This document shows positions 1-7,743 of a stretch of DNA of 64,000 nt, one piece after another. Position 1 is the first letter of the stretch. Each line of letters opens with the position of its first letter. The translations under genes and the position numbers were made by a program. The DNA is from Undibacter mobilis (lineage in GTDB: Bacteria > Pseudomonadota > Alphaproteobacteria > Rhizobiales > Xanthobacteraceae). Location of the stretch: contig NZ_QRGO01000001.1 in the NCBI RefSeq assembly GCF_003367195.1, positions 1 through 64,000 on the forward strand, read 5' to 3'. The notes beneath the pieces are model-generated. The model saw nothing but the letters and a program-made list of their open reading frames with translations, was not told where the DNA came from and made no database searches.

Positions 1-50
1 GGGTTAAGCGGGAGTGCGCCCCGGAATGACGGGGTTCGGGCTGACGACGC

Positions 51-527
51 TCACCACACCTCGCTCACGGCCTGCCCGTTGAACACCTCGGCGATACGGG
101 CGCGGGTGGCGCGGCCGGTGTCTTCCGGCAGTTCGTCGATGGCGAAGAAACCGTGCGCCACGATCTCACGGTCCGGCACCGGCGCGCGCTCCTGCACGAA
201 ATCGCGCACGACATAGAGCATCACATGGTCGCGCCGGGAAACGCGGTGATTGTGAAACACGCCGTGCAGCACCGGCTCGCCGGTGAGCTTGATATTGCCT
301 TCCTCGATCAGTTCGCGCGCCAGCGCCGTCTTCACGGTCTCGCCGGTCTCGACACCGCCGCCGGGCAAATGCCAGCCGCTGATGTAGGAATGGCGGATCA
401 GGAACACCCGCCCCTGCCCGTCGATCACCAGGCCAAAGGCCCCAAGGGTCGCACCGCGGGCAAAGCGCCAGTAGAAATGGAACACGCGTCGCAACAGCGG
501 CTCGAACCTGCGGCGTAGCTCTGACAA
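51..527 (-). CDS. Nudix hydrolase
   Basis: A 158-residue protein with a complete Nudix box at residues 57-79 (G57, E63, R71-E72, E75-E76, G77), the metal-binding loop that hydrolyses nucleoside diphosphates linked to another moiety. Residues 25-50 look like the usual first strands of the fold. The substrate cannot be told from sequence. The start is read as TTG at 527 because a purine-rich AGGGGGA lies about 8 bases upstream and no better in-frame ATG precedes the conserved core. The gene is divergent from mbfA, with 129 bases between the two. It is unlikely to be iron-related itself. The family call is secure, the specificity is not. Confidence 0.85.
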   Translation of the reverse strand: MSELRRRFEPLLRRVFHFYWRFARGATLGAFGLVIDGQGRVFLIRHSYISGWHLPGGGVETGETVKTALARELIEEGNIKLTGEPVLHGVFHNHRVSRRDHVMLYVVRDFVQERAPVPDREIVAHGFFAIDELPEDTGRATRARIAEVFNGQAVSEVW

Positions 528-603
528 GCGCGATTCCCCCTGAAAACGCCCATAGTCGTAACAGCCGAACAGTCAAAAGTTAGGCGACAGCGGGCCTTTA
601 TTC

Positions 604-620
604 TTTAGAATGGTTCCAAT
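604..620. promoter_or_regulatory. Irr/ICE-like iron control box upstream of mbfA
   Basis: The 17-base sequence TTTAGAATGGTTCCAAT is a near-perfect match to the rhizobial iron control element pattern TTTAGAA-N3-TTCTAAA, an interrupted palindrome bound by the haem-dependent regulator Irr. It lies 37 bases before the GTG start of mbfA, a position where Irr would block or overlap transcription initiation. In Bradyrhizobium and Agrobacterium, mbfA is known to be Irr-repressed, so site and gene agree. Identified by eye against the remembered consensus. Confidence 0.7.
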
Positions 621-656
621 ATATGGGGTCCCAGCGACCGACCGAAGGACCGTTCC

Positions 657-1616
657 GTGAAGCAATTTTCCGACCTGACCGAGCAGGAAGTGCTGGCGCT
701 CGCCATCACCAATGAGGAGGAGGACAGCCGCATCTACCGCGGCTTCGCCGAGGGCCTGCGCGAGCAGTTTCCGTCCTCTGCCCAGGTTTTCGAGGAAATG
801 GCCGAGGAGGAAGTGCATCACCGCGCGATGCTCTACGACCTCTACCGTCAGAGGTTCGGCGAATACCTGCCGCTGATCCGCCGGCAGGATGTGAAGGGCT
901 TTCTGCATCCCAAGAAGCCACTGTGGCTGATGCGGCCGCTCGGGCTCGAGGAGGTGCGCAAATTTGCCGAGAACATGGAATTCGAGGCCGAGCGCTTCTA
1001 CCGCAAGGCTGCCGAGAATGCGCGCGATGCGTCGGTGCGCGAACTGCTGATCACTTTGGCCGAGGCGGAGGCCGGGCACGAGTCGCTGGCGCACAAGCTG
1101 ACCGCGAAAATTCTCACCGAAAACGCGCGCGCCGAAGAACACGAAACGGCGCGGCGCATGTTCCTGCTGCAATATGTGCAGCCGGGCCTCGTTGGCCTGA
1201 TGGACGGTTCGGTGTCGACTCTGGCGCCGCTGTTCGCCGCGGCCTTCGCCACGCACAATACGTGGGAAACGTTTCTGGTCGGCATGGCGGCGTCGGTCGG
1301 CGCCGGCATCTCGATGGGTTTTGCCGAGGCTTTGTCGGACGACGGCTCGCTGACCGGCCGCGGCGCGCCGTGGCTGCGTGGCCTGGTGTCGGGCCTGATG
1401 ACGACCATTGGCGGTGTCGGCCATGCGTTGCCTTATCTGATCCCGGATTTCTATATTGCGACCATCGTTGCGGTCATCGTGGTCGTGATCGAACTCGGGG
1501 TGATTTCCTGGATCCGCTACAAATACATGGACACGCCGTTCCTCAAGGCGGCGTTCCAGATCGTGGTCGGCGGCGTGCTGGTGTTCATCTCCGGCATCTT
1601 GATCGGGAGTTCGTGA
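657..1616 (+). CDS. mbfA: Membrane-bound ferritin-like iron exporter MbfA
   Basis: A 319-residue fusion of an N-terminal ferritin-like (erythrin-vacuolar iron transport) domain, residues 1-165, to a VIT1/CCC1-type membrane domain, residues about 170-319, with roughly five hydrophobic segments. Glutamates and histidines typical of a di-iron centre are visible (E20-E22, E51 and H55, E110, E138 and H141). The family exports ferrous iron across the inner membrane and protects against iron and peroxide stress in rhizobia. The GTG start at 657 has AAGGA seven bases upstream. The ICE-like box at 604-620 indicates Irr control, meaning repression under low iron. Confidence 0.9.
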   Translation: MKQFSDLTEQEVLALAITNEEEDSRIYRGFAEGLREQFPSSAQVFEEMAEEEVHHRAMLYDLYRQRFGEYLPLIRRQDVKGFLHPKKPLWLMRPLGLEEVRKFAENMEFEAERFYRKAAENARDASVRELLITLAEAEAGHESLAHKLTAKILTENARAEEHETARRMFLLQYVQPGLVGLMDGSVSTLAPLFAAAFATHNTWETFLVGMAASVGAGISMGFAEALSDDGSLTGRGAPWLRGLVSGLMTTIGGVGHALPYLIPDFYIATIVAVIVVVIELGVISWIRYKYMDTPFLKAAFQIVVGGVLVFISGILIGSS

Positions 1617-1624
1617 GCTCACTC

Positions 1625-1712
1625 TGTCATCACCGGGCTTGACCCGGTGATCCCGCTTAGGGACGCACCGTGCCCACCTAAGCGGGATGGCCGGGGCAAG
1701 CCCCGCCATGAC
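1625..1712. repeat. Three-hairpin palindromic intergenic repeat
   Basis: The outer arms TGTCAT (1625-1630) and ATGACA (1707-1712) enclose three hairpins: ATCACCGGG/CCCGGTGAT (1629-1651, 5-base loop), CCCGCTTAGG/CCTAAGCGGG (1652-1661 with 1677-1686), and an arm at 1687-1709 with GGGGC/GCCCC as its core. The result is a cloverleaf-like fold. Sequences of this style are abundant REP-like elements between genes of Rhizobiales. It sits between the tandem genes mbfA and the metallophosphoesterase, so it may also attenuate or end mbfA transcripts. The stems are directly visible; the function is inferred. Confidence 0.75.
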
Positions 1713-1744
1713 ATCCCTAGTCGTGGCGTGCTTTACATACCGGC

Positions 1745-2623
1745 ATGCCCTTTACCCTCGCCCATCTCTCCGACATTCACCTCGCACCGCTGCCGCCGGC
1801 GCATGCGCTCGACCTGTGCAGCAAGCGCATCACCGGCTATCTGAACTGGCAGCGCAAGCGCCGCTTCATCCATGACCCGGCGGTGCTGGGCACGATCGTC
1901 GCCGATATGAAGGCGCAAGCGCCCGACCACATCGCCGTCACCGGCGACATCGCCAATATCGGGCTGGAAGCCGAATATGCCGCCGGCCGCGGCTTTCTCG
2001 ACATCCTGGGCAAGCCCGACACCGTGAGCTTCGTGCTCGGCAATCATGACATCTATGTCGCCGAATGCGCCGGCTTTGCCGCGCGCGCCTGGGGCCCATT
2101 CATGCTGGGCGATGACGGCGAGACCTTTCCTTACGTGCGGAGGCGCGGGCCGCTCGCGATCATCGGCCTCTCGACCGGCGTGCCGACGGCGCCGTTCCAG
2201 GCGACCGGCGAACTCGGTGACGGCCAACTGGGCGCGCTCGGGGCCCTGCTCCACCGCATGCACGACGAGAAACTGTTTCGCGTCGTGCTCATTCATCATC
2301 CGCCCGTGAGCGACGCGCCGGCCTACAAGCGCCTCACCGACGCCGGCGCCTTCATGCGCGTGATCGCGCGGCACGGCGCCGAGCTGGTGCTGCACGGCCA
2401 CGACCACCGCGACATGCTCAACTATATTGACGGACCAAACGGCGCGCGTGTGCCGGCCGTTGGCGTGCCGTCGGCTTCGGTGCGGCCGGGCATGGACAAG
2501 GACAATGCCGGCTATCACCTCTACCGCATCGAGGGTGTGCCCGGCGCGTGGCGGTGCGAGATGGTGGTGCGGCAGATGAGTGAGGATGGGGACGTTAGGG
2601 AAGTGAAGCGCGAGGCGCTTTAG
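1745..2623 (+). CDS. Calcineurin-like metallophosphoesterase
   Basis: A 292-residue protein with all metal-binding blocks of the calcineurin-like phosphoesterase fold in order: D10-x-H12, G67-D68, G99-N100-H101-D102, an H-H-P-P block near residue 190, and G-H-D-H near residue 223. Such two-metal enzymes hydrolyse phosphomonoesters or diesters; the layout resembles the CpdA cyclic-nucleotide phosphodiesterase group, but the substrate is not determinable here. No signal peptide or membrane segment is seen, so it is probably cytoplasmic. The ribosome-binding site is weak. The stop overlaps the convergent neighbouring gene by four bases. Confidence 0.85.
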   Translation: MPFTLAHLSDIHLAPLPPAHALDLCSKRITGYLNWQRKRRFIHDPAVLGTIVADMKAQAPDHIAVTGDIANIGLEAEYAAGRGFLDILGKPDTVSFVLGNHDIYVAECAGFAARAWGPFMLGDDGETFPYVRRRGPLAIIGLSTGVPTAPFQATGELGDGQLGALGALLHRMHDEKLFRVVLIHHPPVSDAPAYKRLTDAGAFMRVIARHGAELVLHGHDHRDMLNYIDGPNGARVPAVGVPSASVRPGMDKDNAGYHLYRIEGVPGAWRCEMVVRQMSEDGDVREVKREAL

Positions 2624-3195
2624 GGCACCGGCGCCGTCAGCAGCGCCCAGGTGAACAGCGCGGCCACCGCGACCACCGCACCGTAAACGAACATGCGCAG
2701 GCCACGCAGACGGCCGCGGCGCTGTTCATCCTCGATGGATTTCAGCGTCGCCGCCTGGCCGAACGGCACGTCATCGGCCAAAGCGCGGTCGCGCTCGAGC
2801 AGGCGCCGCGCTACATAGCGCGTCACCGCCGACACCATTTCCGGCACGTCATAGCTCTCGGTCAGCACGGCGCGGCCATAGCGCGTGTCCTGCACGAAAC
2901 GGTACTGCCGCTTGTCGCGGCCCATTTCGACATGAGAGACGACGTCGACCCAGAGCCGCGGCGTCTCGCCCCGGCTGACGCCGCGGTCGAACAGCTCCAC
3001 GTCTTTCGGGATTTCGGCAAACAGCGGATCGAGCGCTTCGTTCAGCAGTTCCAGCCGCGCCACTTCAGCATCGCGCAGATCAACGATAACCGCCGAACGC
3101 TCGGCGGCCTCGATGCGCGCCTCGCGCATAGCCTCCTTGAGCGGCGTCGGCGGCTGCGGCGTCTCGGAATCAGATTTCTTGCGGCGTCCCCACAT
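2620..3195 (-). CDS. Conserved hypothetical protein with C-terminal membrane anchor
   Basis: A 191-residue protein of unknown function. The first 35 residues are basic and rich in Pro and charged residues, the middle is a soluble alpha/beta-looking domain, and one hydrophobic segment at about residues 167-187 follows an arginine-rich stretch, suggesting a tail-anchored inner-membrane protein facing the cytoplasm. It is convergent with the metallophosphoesterase gene and overlaps its end by four bases. Codon usage matches the neighbours, which supports a real gene. I do not recognise a catalytic motif. Confidence 0.65.
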   Translation of the reverse strand: MWGRRKKSDSETPQPPTPLKEAMREARIEAAERSAVIVDLRDAEVARLELLNEALDPLFAEIPKDVELFDRGVSRGETPRLWVDVVSHVEMGRDKRQYRFVQDTRYGRAVLTESYDVPEMVSAVTRYVARRLLERDRALADDVPFGQAATLKSIEDEQRRGRLRGLRMFVYGAVVAVAALFTWALLTAPVP

Positions 3196-3276
3196 GGCGC
3201 CCTTTTAGCAGGCCCCGAAAGCCCGGAAAAGGGAGAATCGTGAGGTTTTTCAGTCAGTTTGACGGTTAACCAGAGC

Positions 3277-4065
3277 TTACTGGCGGGGAACCACCCCATA
3301 GGAGCGAATCCAGCCCAGGCTGTCCTCGGTCCGCGGCGTCGAGGGGATGTATTCGCAGCCGACCCAGAACGGATAGCCGAGCCGGTCGATCTCGGCAAAG
3401 ACGTAAGGGTAGTTGATCTCGCCATCCTCGTTGGGCTCGTGGCGCACCGGCACCTGCGAGCACTGGATGTGGGCGATCAGCGGCTGATACGTCCTGAAGC
3501 GCTCGATAATGTCGCCGCCGACGATCTGCACGTGAAAGAAATCGTACTGCATGAAGACATTGTCGCTGCCGACCTTGGCGATGATGTCCGCGGCGTGCTC
3601 GACCTGATAGAGAAAATAGTTCGGCACGCTGCGCTGGTTGATCGGCTCGATGTAGAGCTTGATGTTCTTCGCCGCGGCCTGATCGGCGGCGCGCTTGAGG
3701 TTGTCGACGAACACCGCTTCCGCTTCGCAGCGCTGCCCGGCGCCAACCATGCCGGCGAGGCAATGAATGGCGAGGCCGTTCACCGCCTCGACGTAATCGA
3801 GCGTCTGCGCGAAAGAGGCGCGCCACTCGTCCTGCCGGCCGGGCAGCGCGCCAAGGCCGAACTCGCCCTCGCGGCCCTGCGGCGTGTTGATGCCGAGTAC
3901 CTTGAGATTGTTGCGCATGGCGGCGCGCCTGTAGTCGGCGGCGGCAACGCCATCGGGAAAGCGGCCCTCGATCGCGGTGAAGCCGGCCGCCGCCGCCGCA
4001 TCGATGCGCTCGATGAGCGGGCGCTCCTTGAACAGATAATCGATGTGAGCGGAAAACCGCGGCAT
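3277..4065 (-). CDS. hyi: Hydroxypyruvate isomerase (TIM-barrel)
   Basis: A 262-residue AP-endonuclease-2-type TIM barrel closely resembling Hyi, which interconverts hydroxypyruvate and tartronate semialdehyde. Typical blocks are visible: FSAHIDYLF at the N terminus, IEPIN near the middle (metal-binding Glu), QYDFFHVQI, and the C-terminal VGCEYIPS. An upstream in-frame ATG would add 16 residues, but the start at 4065 has a clear GGGGAG seven bases upstream and gives the usual family length. It is divergent from a tartrate/isopropylmalate-type dehydrogenase gene 96 bases away; tartrate oxidation leads toward hydroxypyruvate, so the pair could share a pathway. Confidence 0.85.
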   Translation of the reverse strand: MPRFSAHIDYLFKERPLIERIDAAAAAGFTAIEGRFPDGVAAADYRRAAMRNNLKVLGINTPQGREGEFGLGALPGRQDEWRASFAQTLDYVEAVNGLAIHCLAGMVGAGQRCEAEAVFVDNLKRAADQAAAKNIKLYIEPINQRSVPNYFLYQVEHAADIIAKVGSDNVFMQYDFFHVQIVGGDIIERFRTYQPLIAHIQCSQVPVRHEPNEDGEINYPYVFAEIDRLGYPFWVGCEYIPSTPRTEDSLGWIRSYGVVPRQ

Positions 4066-4161
4066 GCTTCTCCCCTTGCGCCCGTCCCTGCAGCCGTATT
4101 CATTAGCAGGCAAACCTAGCGCTCAAGTGCCGCAAAGGCCACCTGCATCGAGGAACGCCGC

Positions 4162-5247
4162 ATGTCCGCCAACTCCGCCTTTCATATCTGCGTGCTGCCG
4201 GGTGACGGCATCGGACATGAAGTGATGAAACCGGCGCTCGACGTGCTGCGCCGCATCGAGGACACGACGCCGAGCCTCAAATTCCGGTTCTCGCAAGCGC
4301 CGGCCGGCGCCGAGGAATACAAGGCGACCGGCAAGTCGATGTCGGAGGCGACCATCAAGCTCGCCGGCGAGGCCGATGCCATTCTGCTGGGCGCCTGCGG
4401 CATGCCGAGCATCCGCTATCCCGACGGCACCGAGATCATGCCGCAGGTCGAACTGCGCTTCATCTACGACCTCTATGCCGGCGTTCGCCCGGCGCGGCTG
4501 GTGCCCGGCGTGCCCTCGCCGATCGTCGGTGCCCATGAGCACGGCATCGACTTCGTGCTGGTGCGGGAATCGACCGAAGGCCTGTTCGCCTCAATGGGCA
4601 AGGGCGTCACGACGCACGACGAAGCGCGCGAGACCCTGGTCGTGACGCGCAAGACTACCGAGCGGCTGTTCGACTTCTGCCTGCGCCTGGCCCAGCGGCG
4701 CAAGACGCGCGGCAAGCCGGGACGCCTGACGCTGGTCGACAAGGCCAATGTGTTCAAGGCGTTCAACTGGCAGCGCGAGATCTTTGACGTGCGCAAGGCG
4801 AAGTTTCCCGATGTCGCCACCGACAAGCTCTATGTCGATGCCTGCGCCGCCATGATGGTGAAGAAGCCCTGGGACTTCGACGTCATGGTGATGGAGAACA
4901 TGTTCGGCGACATCCTCTCCGATCTGGCCGCCGGCCTCATCGGCGGCCTCGGCATGGCGCCGTCGGCCGATATCGGCGACACGCATGCGGTGTTTCAGCC
5001 CTGCCACGGCACCGCGCCGGACATCATGGGCCAGGGCAAGGCCAATCCGACGGCCATGATCCTCTCGACCGCGATGATGCTGGACTGGCTCGCCGACAAG
5101 CACGACCATCAGCCTGCGGCGGAAGCCGCGCTGCGCATCGAGAAGGCGGTGGACGACGCCTATCGCACCGGCCTCAAGCCGATGGAATATGGCGGCAGTG
5201 ACGGAACGGCGACGATCTCGAAAGCTGTGATGACGGCGCTGGGGTAA
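4162..5247 (+). CDS. Isocitrate/isopropylmalate/tartrate dehydrogenase family protein
   Basis: A 361-residue beta-decarboxylating dehydrogenase. The N-terminal LPGDGIGHEV and the C-terminal cofactor loop with CHGTAPDI and GKANPTAMILS are hallmarks of the family, and the ENMFGDILSDL metal-binding block is intact. The substrate loop (VRPARLVPG) and the neighbouring hydroxypyruvate isomerase make tartrate or a related hydroxy-acid more likely than leucine-pathway isopropylmalate, but this is inference. The ATG at 4162 follows a GAGGAA-like purine run. The downstream palindromic repeat (5253-5376) separates it from the convergent MFS gene. Confidence 0.8.
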   Translation: MSANSAFHICVLPGDGIGHEVMKPALDVLRRIEDTTPSLKFRFSQAPAGAEEYKATGKSMSEATIKLAGEADAILLGACGMPSIRYPDGTEIMPQVELRFIYDLYAGVRPARLVPGVPSPIVGAHEHGIDFVLVRESTEGLFASMGKGVTTHDEARETLVVTRKTTERLFDFCLRLAQRRKTRGKPGRLTLVDKANVFKAFNWQREIFDVRKAKFPDVATDKLYVDACAAMMVKKPWDFDVMVMENMFGDILSDLAAGLIGGLGMAPSADIGDTHAVFQPCHGTAPDIMGQGKANPTAMILSTAMMLDWLADKHDHQPAAEAALRIEKAVDDAYRTGLKPMEYGGSDGTATISKAVMTALG

Positions 5248-5252
5248 CTTCG

Positions 5253-5376
5253 CTTGTCCCGGACGCGATGCAGCACGCGAGTGGTGCATCGCAGATCCGG
5301 GACCGCGACAAAGCTGTGATGTGACGGTCCCGGTTCTGCGGCGCGTCATTTCATGCCGCGCCGCGCACGGGACAAG
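5253..5376. repeat. Two-hairpin dispersed repeat, copy A
   Basis: A 124-base palindromic element with perfect outer arms CTTGTCCCG (5253-5261) and CGGGACAAG (5368-5376). Inside are one hairpin built on CCGGACGCGATGCA and its partner near 5285-5301, and a second built on GCGGCGCG/CGCGCCGC near 5338-5365. A second copy with the same right half lies at 10666-10801. Both lie between convergent genes, so they could serve as bidirectional terminators. There is no T-run, hence not a classical intrinsic terminator. Confidence 0.8.
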
Positions 5377-5381
5377 GCGCC

Positions 5382-6551
5382 TCAACACACCTGCGGCACG
5401 ACCGCAGGCTTTCGCGCCCGCCGCACCAGCAGCAACATGACGAGACCGATGGCCGACATCGCCGCACCGGCGATCGACACCATCGGATAGCCCAGGTCCG
5501 CATCGATCACCACGCCGCCGAGCGCGGCGCCGACCGCATTGCCGAGATTGAAGGCGCCGATGTTCATGGCGGAGGCGAGGTTCGGCGCTTCGCGCGCTTC
5601 CTGCATCACGCGCATCTGCAGCGGCGGCACCACCGCGAAGCTGGCAATACCCCACAGGAAGATGAGAACGGCCGCGCTCGCCTCCCAACGCATGCCAACG
5701 GCGAAGGCCGCCAGCAGCACGACGAGGCCAATCAGCGAAGCGATCAAGGTGCCATCGACCGAACGATCGGCGAAGCGGCCGCCGATGATATTGCCGACCG
5801 TCAAGCCCACGCCATAGACGACGAGCATTGCCGTCACGAACAATGTGCCGACACCGGTCTCGTTGTTCAGGATCGGCACGATATAGGTGAAGACCGTGAA
5901 CATCGCGCTGGCGCCGACCACCGTGAGCGCCAGCGCCAGCAGCACAGGACCGCGGGCGAGCACACGCAACTCAGCCTTCATGTCGGCGCCCTTCCCGACC
6001 GGCAATGGCGGCAGCGCGAGCCGCAACGCAACCATCACCACGGCGCCGATCGCAGCGATGCCCCAGAACGTCGCGCGCCAGCCCAGCACTTCGCCGAGCC
6101 ATGCCGCGAGCGGCACGCCGCCGATGGTCGCAATCGTCAGCCCCGAGAACATCGCCGCGACCGCGGACGCTCGCCGCTCCGGCGCCACGACACTGGCCGC
6201 CACCACCGAGCCGACGCCGAAGAAGGCGCCATGATTGAACGAGGTAATGATGCGAGCCGCGAGCAGCATGCCGTAACTGTCGGACAGCGCCGAGAGGATA
6301 TTGCCGAGCGTGAAAATGCCCATCAGGCCGATCAGCAGCGTCCGCCGCGGTACCCGGGCGAAGGCCAGCGTCATCACCGGCGCGCCGACCAGCACGCCCA
6401 GCGCATAAGCGCTGACCAGCAGGCCGGCGGCTGGAATCGAGACGCCGAGGCCGTCGGCGATCAGCGGCAGCATGCCCATGGGCGTAAATTCGGTGACGCC
6501 GATGCCGAAGGCGCCGAGCGCGAGGGCAAAAAGAGGCGGATTGAGCTTCAT
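5382..6551 (-). CDS. MFS transporter of the AraJ/DHA1 type
   Basis: A 389-residue membrane protein with about twelve hydrophobic segments and the family loop containing RVPRRTLLIG after the second segment. The N terminus (FGIGVTEF, then GMLPLIADGLGVS) is typical of the AraJ/YdhP/NepI drug:H+ antiporter branch, which exports sugars, nucleosides or drugs. An AGGAG about 12 bases upstream supports the ATG at 6551. It is divergent from a LysR gene, 102 bases apart, which is the usual arrangement for regulator and target. The exported compound is unknown. Confidence 0.85.
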   Translation of the reverse strand: MKLNPPLFALALGAFGIGVTEFTPMGMLPLIADGLGVSIPAAGLLVSAYALGVLVGAPVMTLAFARVPRRTLLIGLMGIFTLGNILSALSDSYGMLLAARIITSFNHGAFFGVGSVVAASVVAPERRASAVAAMFSGLTIATIGGVPLAAWLGEVLGWRATFWGIAAIGAVVMVALRLALPPLPVGKGADMKAELRVLARGPVLLALALTVVGASAMFTVFTYIVPILNNETGVGTLFVTAMLVVYGVGLTVGNIIGGRFADRSVDGTLIASLIGLVVLLAAFAVGMRWEASAAVLIFLWGIASFAVVPPLQMRVMQEAREAPNLASAMNIGAFNLGNAVGAALGGVVIDADLGYPMVSIAGAAMSAIGLVMLLLVRRARKPAVVPQVC

Positions 6552-6635
6552 GGTGGGACGGCGCTCCTGATTATTGCGTCAGCATACATAGTGCATCGCA
6601 ACAAACATGATTAGACGCTTTCGTGGTTCGGCATC

Positions 6636-6654
6636 TTTGCGTATGATTCACAAA
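6636..6654. promoter_or_regulatory. Possible LysR-type operator overlapping the regulator start
   Basis: TTTG (6636-6639) and CAAA (6651-6654) flank an 11-base spacer, fitting the loose T-N11-A inverted-repeat pattern of LysR regulators. It overlaps the first base of the lysR-type start codon in the divergent region with the MFS gene. The match is short and may be chance. Confidence 0.25.
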
Positions 6655-7550
6655 TGGATCGAACCGATCACTCCGGGGAGATGGCCGCCTTTGTCGAGGT
6701 CGCCCGCCAGGGCAGCCTGTCCGGCGCAGCGCGGGTGCTGGGGCTGACGCCCTCCGCCGTCAGCCGCATCATCGGCCGTATCGAGGCCCGGCTCGGCGTG
6801 CGCCTTATGGTGCGCACCACGCGCTCGCTACGGCTGACCGCCGAAGGCCAGAGTTATGTCCATGCCGCCTGCCGCATCCTTGCCGACATCGCCGAGACCG
6901 AGAGCGCCATCGCCGATCAGGCCTCGCCGCGCGGAAAGGTGCGCCTCAGCATGGCCTCGGCGCATGGCCGCATGTCGATCGTACCGCTGCTCGGCGAGTT
7001 CACCGCGCGCTATCCCGGCATTGCGCTCGATCTCGATCTGAGCGACGAGGTCGCCGACATTATCGGGGGCCGCGCCGACGTCGCGGTGCGATTCGGGCCG
7101 CTCGCCGACAGCGCGCTCACCGTCCGGCGCCTCGGCGAGACCGGCCGCACCGTGATCGCCTCGCCCGCTTATCTCAAGCGCCACGGCACGCCACGTCGGC
7201 CGGCCGACCTCATCAACCACAATTGCCTCGACTTCAGCTTCCGGCGCATCGAGCCGGGCTGGCCGTTTCGCGAGGACGGTCGCGACTACATTTTGCCCGT
7301 CAGCGGCAACATGGTCGCCAACAATGGCGAGACGCTGGTGCAGCTCGCGCGTGACGGCCTCGGCATCACCCGCGTCGGCAATTTTCACATCGAGGATGAG
7401 CTCGCGAACGGCCGCCTCGTGCCATTGCTCGAAGAGTTCAACCCGCAGGATCGCGAAGCCATTCACGCGGTCTTCATCGGCGGCGCCAACATGCCGGCGC
7501 GCGTGCGCGTGCTGGTTGATTTTCTGGCCGAGAAATTGCGCCCCGCGTAA
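6654..7550 (+). CDS. LysR family transcriptional regulator
   Basis: A 298-residue LysR-type regulator. Residues about 10-68 form the winged helix-turn-helix (GSLSGAARVLGLTPSAVSRII, then ARLGVRLMVRTTRSL), and residues 95-298 form the periplasmic-binding-like effector domain, with a proline-arginine hinge (SPRGKVRLS). The ligand is unknown. The start at 6654 has no evident ribosome-binding site; an ATG at codon 10 lies directly against GGGGAG, so the true start is uncertain by a few residues. It is divergent from the MFS exporter, which it most likely controls. Confidence 0.9.
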   Translation: MDRTDHSGEMAAFVEVARQGSLSGAARVLGLTPSAVSRIIGRIEARLGVRLMVRTTRSLRLTAEGQSYVHAACRILADIAETESAIADQASPRGKVRLSMASAHGRMSIVPLLGEFTARYPGIALDLDLSDEVADIIGGRADVAVRFGPLADSALTVRRLGETGRTVIASPAYLKRHGTPRRPADLINHNCLDFSFRRIEPGWPFREDGRDYILPVSGNMVANNGETLVQLARDGLGITRVGNFHIEDELANGRLVPLLEEFNPQDREAIHAVFIGGANMPARVRVLVDFLAEKLRPA

Positions 7551-7554
7551 CGGC

Positions 7555-7597
7555 GCATGCACCATTCTGCGCCGATGGGCCGCCGCCCGCATGCACC
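7555..7597. repeat. Nine-base direct repeat upstream of the TRAP operon
   Basis: GCATGCACC occurs at 7555-7563 and again at 7589-7597, each containing the palindrome GCATGC. The two copies start 34 bases apart, about three helical turns, in the 193-base gap before the TRAP solute-binding gene. It could be a regulator site; nothing else in the gap is recognisable. Confidence 0.3.
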
Positions 7598-7743
7598 GTA
7601 TATTTTCCGGTCATCCGAAAGCCGTTTGCCAGGATTGGCTTTGCACTGACGCACGCCAGCGCCTACGCTGCCGCCACAGAAAACACGATCCGGCAGCGTT
7701 CACACCTGCGCGACAGACCGGATCGGCAGGGAGGAGAAAAACC

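Noticed and set aside
1..50. Short GC hairpin (CCCC at 19-22 with GGGG at 31-34) at the window edge
   Set aside because: It may be the end of a palindromic repeat cut by the window, but four pairs with a short loop are not enough to call.
573..1709. 378-codon minus-strand frame over mbfA and the palindromic repeat
   Set aside because: Its C-terminal part is antisense to mbfA and its N terminus is translated palindromic repeat sequence; no family similarity.
7324..7743. N-terminal extension of the TRAP solute-binding gene into the LysR gene
   Set aside because: The extension overlaps lysR in another frame; the ATG at 7744 has a strong GGAGGAG and starts a proper signal peptide.
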